Shown piece after piece: positions 58,700 to 64,000 of a stretch of DNA of 64,000 nucleotides. Source of the DNA: Jacaranda mimosifolia (lineage: Eukaryota; Streptophyta; Magnoliopsida; Lamiales; Bignoniaceae); assembly GCA_018894105.1 (NCBI GenBank), contig CM032118.1, positions 28,562,690 through 28,626,689 on the forward strand, in the 5' to 3' direction. The stretch's first letter is position 1, and the number at the start of each line of letters is the position of its first letter. The notes under the pieces are model-generated. The model was not told the DNA's origin and ran no database searches. It saw only the letters and a program-made list of their open reading frames with translations. The position numbers and the translations under genes are program-made.

Positions 58700-59690
58700 T
58701 TGAAAAAGCAATCTTGACTGATGCACTACCCTCGAGTTACATGTCCTTTGTTATACCAAGATGCACTAGTGGATCAACTTTGTTCAAGTACTTCTGTAAG
58801 TTCGAGAAGTTGGCTCCCTAGCACCAGTATACTAATGGATGAAATGCCGAGCATTTTGGACCACCTTAGGAGAAGCAATACAATGTTGATTCATTAGTTA
58901 CTTGCCAACTCAATTAACACATTTGAGGATTTCTCTAAAAGGTTTTTACACTAATTCAAAAACAATAAACACTATAGGAGGAATGTACTGAACATGTTCA
59001 CTTTTAGGTAAAGAAAGGCAGAGACATTATGAGAGTTTGCAAATGGTTTATGAATGTTGCTTAAGCCCAAATAGCCACACAAGTGGTTCTAACTAGTGCA
59101 TTTATCCAAGGGCTTTGAGCAAGATTGTTCTTTGAATCCTTAATTAGGAAGCTGAATGATTATTATGACAACTATTACGATAGGCAAAAAAGTACATACA
59201 TGTGTAGGAGGCCTATAACGCCAAACTTAATGAGTTGGGTAAGAAAAGAAAAGACAGGAGGGAAGTGCTAGCACTAATCAAAAAATTCAAGGCAGAGGAA
59301 AAAAGAGGGTCACTCCATTTCTTTAGAAGTTTAAGCATTATATTCTTTTGAAGATGTCAAGGGAACAAGTTATGATGCTTGTTAAACTTTATGAATATGC
59401 TATGCTGGACGCAAAAAGTATATGAGGCCCCTAATTAATCCATATCGAATAGGTTTTGTAGATTTCATAATGATTATGAGCATGCCATGGAAGAGTGTGG
59501 TCATTTAAAGAATGAATTAAGGAAGCTCATAAGGAGTGAGAAGTAAGTGATCTTGCAGAGGTCCCACCACTTCACTCTACCCAAGATAATTATCACAAGA
59601 ACATTTGTCCTATGATAAAGCTCAACCTGAGTGAGGAAAGAGACATGAGCATGAAGCAGTAAGAGCAACCCTCCATAAATGGTTAATCCA
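58700..59690 (+). pseudogene. Element I gag relic
   Basis: Pieces in several frames. The clearest is FCRFHNDYEHAMEECGHLKN then ELRKLIRSEK at 59452-59550, the zinc-knuckle-like tail of Tat/gypsy gag (CRFH-DH-H-TEEC-LKN-IE-LI). Upstream FSKRF-H-F and REQVMMLVKLYEYAMLDAK fit the later capsid region. Multiple stops. Confidence 0.7.
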
Positions 59691-59869
59691 TATGACATCT
59701 AATGGACCATCAAATAGAGAACACGCATCATGGAGAGATTAGGCTAGACAACTAGCTCACCACATAGATAAGGAGAGGGCGACCATATTTGGTTTAGAGG
59801 ATATCCCTGTGATCCAGTTCGCCCAACAAATTTGAAGGGAATTCAAACGCCTCGCCAAGATGCATTAGA

Positions 59870-60270
59870 CATCACCGCTAATACAACTAACTATAAGGTA
59901 GCTTGTATTCTTTTTAACTATGGTTGCCTACAAGATATTGTAGTGAGATACTTTATTTTTTGATATTTTCAACAAATGGTGCTAGGCGAGATTAAATTAG
60001 AGCTGGTAGAGACAACCCTATTTAGGGTTTCAGGGGAAGCATTTCAACCTATAGGATGGATCACCTTGCCAGTCTCCTTAGGAACAAAGATGCATTGTAA
60101 AACCCGAATGTTGAGATTCTTAGTGTTGGATGCCCTTTAGCCTATAATGTGATCTTAGTTGACCAATTATGAATATATTTCAAGCGGTATTCAAGTACTT
60201 GAATGTTAGTTGGAGATATAGTAGGCAATTTATATGTGGCCAAAAAATGCTACATGGACATAATTAGGGC
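59870..60270 (+). pseudogene. Element I protease relic
   Basis: VACILFNYGCLQDIV sits where the V-LVDSGSSADI active site is expected (DSG lost), followed by FRVSGEAFQPIGWITLPVSL and AYNVILVDQL, matching the gypsy FSGE-QPVG-I-LPVSLG and AYNVILGRP blocks. Frame changes near 60130. Confidence 0.75.
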
Positions 60271-60399
60271 GGGGGATAGTAAGTTGGACACAAATACAGG
60301 TCGTTAAAACTGATTTGTGCAAGTCCCTCCATAGGAAAGACCGAAGAGTAGCCTTAGCACATTGAATTGGTAGATGAGCTGCTTAGTATAAAGTTAGTG

Positions 60400-60930
60400 A
60401 TAAGAGAGTTGGACAAAACTACTAGGATTGGCTCTTAGCTTAGCCCAAATTTAGCTTGCGAAATCACTCAATTGTTAAGAAAGCATGTGGACATCTTTGC
60501 CTTTCTAGCTTGGGATTTGGCCATAATAGATCCTAAAATTATGGAGCATATGTTAAATGTAAATCCTAGATCAGGCCAATGAGACAAAAGAAAAGACATT
60601 TTGGCCCAAAAAGATCTAATCATTCTAGAAAAAGAACAACTGTAAGATGCATGGCATCTAGAGAAGTTCCTGTTCCTAGAGTGAATATCTAATGTATTCC
60701 TAATACCAAAGAATGGAAGCTACTGGAGATGTACATTGGTTTTCAAGACCTTAATAATGCCTGTCCAAATGACCTTTACCCCTTACCTTGAATTGACTAG
60801 GTAGTGGATTCAACCTGATTAAGGTGTGAGCTCGTTAGCATGATAAATGCATCTGAGAAATATCATTAGATCCTACTACATCCAAATGACATAAAAACAT
60901 AAGTTTTACAACTTCTAAAAGTGCTTATTA
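60400..60930 (+). pseudogene. Element I reverse transcriptase, N-terminal relic
   Basis: TTRIGSQLSPNLACEITQLL, KHVDIFAFLAWDL, DPKIMEHMLNVNP, then NACPNDLYPLP and ELVSMINASEKYH-ILLHPND, the standard gypsy RT entry up to the DAYSGYNQI block (catalytic Asp here Asn). Ends before the FGL and YADD blocks. Confidence 0.78.
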
Positions 60931-61411
60931 TTACATAGTTATCATACTATTTCGTGAACACTATGAGTTTTCTTTATTTTATTGGGATATTAATTGATTA
61001 TTATAAGTCTTTATTTACCATTGAAAATCAAATTAATTCAAATTAATGTGTAACACACTTGTTATTCATTAGGATTTATGTCTTAGTCTTAGAGGATTTT
61101 AATTTCTCATAATTTTTGAAATTAATAAATTATTATTATTTTTTATGTATTAACATATTTTTTCTTTAAGTATATATGTCCTCTTTGATTAGGTGATATA
61201 TCACTATTTTTATTTTTTTTTGAACTTTACATATATATGTATATATAATATATATGCATAATCTTACTTTACGAAGGTCATCAACTAATTCAAATTAAGA
61301 ATTAAACCATAAACTTTATGCCCCTCTTTCAATTATTTTGATGAAGCTTGTGGTAATTTGAACCATGTCAAATAATAATTCAAAAAATGTACAACATTAC
61401 AATTTACAGTT
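60931..61411. other. AT-rich intergenic DNA
   Basis: No feature beyond a short TATATATG-type repeat at 61228-61258. Confidence 0.5.
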
Positions 61412-61419
61412 GTATAGAT

Positions 61420-62018
61420 TAGGGACGCAAACGAGTCGAGTCGAGCCAAGCTTTAACCATTTTTCAGGCTTGAGCTCGAGCTCAAATCAAATGAACCGAG
61501 CTCGAGCTCGAGTTCAAGCTCGACGAGTTTAGGAAATTGAGGAGCTTGAGCACTTGTTTGGGCTCGATTCGGCTCGACTCGAACTCATAATTAAGCTATA
61601 GGCTCGAGTTCGGCTCGGACACTTGTTTGGGCTCGGCTAAGCTCGACTCGATTCATTATCAAACTATAGGCTCGAGTTTGGCTCGGGTTCGAGCTCGAAA
61701 AGTTAAATTATTTTATAAAAAAATTTAAAATTAGTATATTTTATTTTATTATATTTAAAATTAGATATAGGCTCGAGCTCGAAAAGTTAAATTATTTTAT
61801 AAGAAAATTTTTAAATTAGTATATATTATTATATTTTTTGTTATATAATTTTTTTTTTTAGAATACAAAATATAGGCTCGCGAGCTTGAGAACAATAATT
61901 ATTTGGTTCGAGTTCGGTTCAAGCTCAGATCGAGCTCGAATTCTTCGAACTCGAGCTCAAACACTTTTTGAGCCAACTCGTTAGGCTTACGAGTTGGCTC
62001 GATTCGTTTGCATCCCTA
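61420..62018. mobile_element. hAT-like MITE, 599 bp, CTCGAG-rich
   Basis: Ends TAGGGACGCAAACGAGTCGA and, reverse complemented from the right, TAGGGATGCAAACGAATCGA. Flanks GTATAGAT (61412-61419) and ATGTAGAT (62019-62026) agree at 6 of 8 bases, fitting a hAT 8 bp duplication. Interior is full of GAGCTCGAGCTCGAG and GGCTCG words on both arms, so long stretches can fold back. No ORF. Confidence 0.8.
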
Positions 62019-62577
62019 ATGTAGATGCTAAAAATGTCTTTTCTATTGTTAAGATCGTTTATTTTTCTAATATATTTTATGAGAATTTTGATGTCTCTTA
62101 TATTATTGAAGATTTTTTTTATAATTGTTTAATACATCTTTATATTTTGGATGTATCAACAATAACAAAATTCAGTCGACATCATGAGCGTTTAAATTAC
62201 TGCCTTTAATATAAAAATTGTAAAAGAAGGAATGAATAAATTTTTATGTAGAAAAAGTTCTCCCCTTTTTCTTTTTTTTAAATTACAACTCTTACGAAGT
62301 CCTTGTCCATCAAGAAGAATTAAATGTCGTTTTGAATTATTTATTTTTTAGAAATAATATGCTTAAAATCTTTATATAAATATTTCAAATTCATGAATCC
62401 AAATAATTTCTTTAAATTCTTTTTTTATAAATTATTTCACTAATTTAAGAATATCTTTTTCTACTTTACTAACCCAAAATTTATAAATTAGAAATAATTA
62501 AAAATAAATTCAAAATTTATTTATTTATTTTTTGCGTTGAACTCATTTACAACCTACAAAAGTCAATTGAACCCCAT
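62019..62577. other. AT-rich DNA
   Basis: The 71-codon frame at 61994 begins inside the MITE; nothing else seen. Confidence 0.5.
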
Positions 62578-62910
62578 TTGCCTAGCCCAAATAAAATTCA
62601 ATTAAAGTCGATCCAAAACTTAGAATATTTAAGCCAACCCAAAATTAGACGGGTTGGGAAGTACCATGGTATTGTGCAACCCAATATGCCACTACTGTGT
62701 GGCATATCGGAGATAAGTAATGCAGGAGAGCCACTGCCACAGGAATCCATGAATTTGGGATATGGGTCTTCCTTTCTCAGGTTTGGTCCTTCTAATTTTA
62801 TGTGTTCTGATCATTGTATCGATGGCTTATTGCTCCGGATTATCCTTCAGTTGGATTTGAAACAGCAATGCCACCAGCTCAGTAAAAGCTCCATCTTCCT
62901 GTACAAATGA
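62578..62910 (+). other. Uncharacterised 110-codon ORF
   Basis: Open frame with MPLLCGISEISNAGEPLPQE and a Leu/Gln-rich tail. No recognised domain. TTTCTCAG/GTTTGG at about 62780 could be a splice acceptor or chance. Base composition here (62640-62900) is less AT-rich than the flanks, which is the only support for coding. Could be an exon of a gene extending right, or noise. Confidence 0.25.
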
Positions 62911-64000
62911 ATGTCTTAAATGTGGAAAGACTAGAGGAATATTCTTGCCTTTTTACTCTTATTTTTATTGTTTGAATCTCGATATGCTGCCTTACGGTTC
63001 GATTATGGTTTCTATGCCAATTCCTTTTGCTAAACCTCTCTCAATGGTAGACACTATTAACAACTTAAAACATTCTATGGCATGCATGACAATAATCACA
63101 TAATTGAACTTTCTATATATATATCATCAAATAGCATAGGGATATGGCCATGTCCCTCTTAATTAAAAGACCTCCGATAATAATACTAATTTTTGTTTCA
63201 TATATATCAAAAGAATGAAGGAGCATGACTTAATTAATAAATCATTCATGATCTCTAATTTATTGAAAACCGGGACGATATACCATAAATTTGGGTCTTT
63301 GATTTCCAAGGATGGGTCCAGACATGCACGTTCAATGATGAGAATAAAACTAAAAATAACTTTTAATATATATTGATCCTGTATTACATCCTGCGAACCT
63401 GCACTTTGTGATTCGATCCACTGTGACAGTATTGTCCATTAATTTCCAGGAATGCACAAATTTAAATCTAGAATTGGAGAATTTAACCGATAGAGTACTG
63501 GGTTTTCTCAGTTGAGATATATACATCTATTGTGAATCCTCAGAGTTGATGGCTGCTTAGTGAAATCTACGGACGATCTTTTCCAATAGTAAGAAATGAA
63601 ATTAGCAGTTCCGACGCAGATGCACGTCCGAAAAAGACATCTTTGATCATTTAGTAACAAGACTGCAGACAGATAACATCATTCCATTCCACCACGACTT
63701 TGGAAAATGAGGCTCTGTTAAATTTAGAGAGAGATTCTTGGTGGTTGGCCGTAGGTTATTGGTGCTGTCTGGTTGGTAGCTCTGCCATTCTTTTTATTGG
63801 GAGGAATAAAAACAGAGCCCAGGAATCTCATCTTTTTAATTTGCTTCTATCATTACAAAACTCCAAAGGTACTTGGGCTGGATTCACACTGACTTGTACA
63901 CTTGTACGTACGTATTCCCAAGTAATTAATTAAACTGATCATGAGACTTGAGAGATTGAAAGGGACTTCAATACTGCTATAATTAGACTAATTATCTATC
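62911..64000. other. Right-edge DNA, no gene assigned
   Basis: Mixed composition with an (AT)n-like TATATATATATC (63113-63124). A 77-codon plus frame at 63700-63933 (MENEALLNLERDSWWLAVGY...) is hydrophobic in the middle but matches nothing I know. A gene continuing beyond the edge cannot be excluded. Confidence 0.35.

Larger units (their letters stand above)
57343..60930 (+). mobile_element. Element I: truncated Ty3/gypsy element (plus)
   Basis: LTR-like start TGATACTAGCCCGAGCTAAG at 57343 with a TATA box CATATATATAGAC (about 57618) and AATAAAATATAAT (57669); LTR end uncertain (near 57690-57720). Then gag, protease and the front of RT in order, all plus, all with stops. RT stops being readable at about 60930 and no RNase H, integrase or second LTR follows, so the 3' part is lost. 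Confidence 0.7.

Overview
The window is nuclear DNA of a flowering plant, most likely a dicot. It is AT-rich and carries GT-AG introns, plant-type LTR retrotransposons, hAT and CACTA transposons, and one recognisable host gene end. No intact long coding gene is present. Almost everything between 1.4 and 62 kb is transposable-element DNA, mostly old and broken.

Layout. 1-1000 holds the first exon and part of intron 1 of a mitochondrial aconitase gene (minus strand) whose body lies off the left edge. 1434-2404 is an inverted-repeat element between two ~42 bp direct repeats. 3581-35431 is one nested retrotransposon complex. The outer element E (plus strand) has ~330 bp LTRs and a perfect 5 bp target duplication (AAGTG). 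Inside it lie a 3.4 kb tandem duplication (units A and B), a minus-strand Ty3/gypsy element F with protease, reverse transcriptase, RNase H and integrase relics, a 9.6 kb non-coding LTR element L (target duplication GTTGA) inside the integrase region of F, and two 2.2 kb solo LTRs of a further family.

38301-46813 is a related gag-only element D (minus strand), inserted exactly at the edge of another LTR of its family (H, 46819-47721). A truncated solo-LTR copy follows (47722-48990), then a tRNA-like SINE head, a 1.3 kb hAT element (49373-50707) and a 5 kb CACTA-type element (50753-55740) carrying exons of a golgin-84 gene. 55.7-61 kb holds a LINE-type RNase H relic and a truncated plus-strand gypsy element. 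61420-62018 is a hAT-like MITE. The rest is AT-rich DNA with no gene I can name.

Most notable: (1) the CACTA element with captured, still intron-bearing golgin-84 exons; (2) a family of antisense, intron-containing ORFs shared by the gypsy elements E, F and D; (3) a ladder of perfect hairpins with GAG-type loops conserved in four copies of the 2.2 kb LTR family. Boundaries rest on terminal motifs and target duplications read by eye; no alignment or database search was run.
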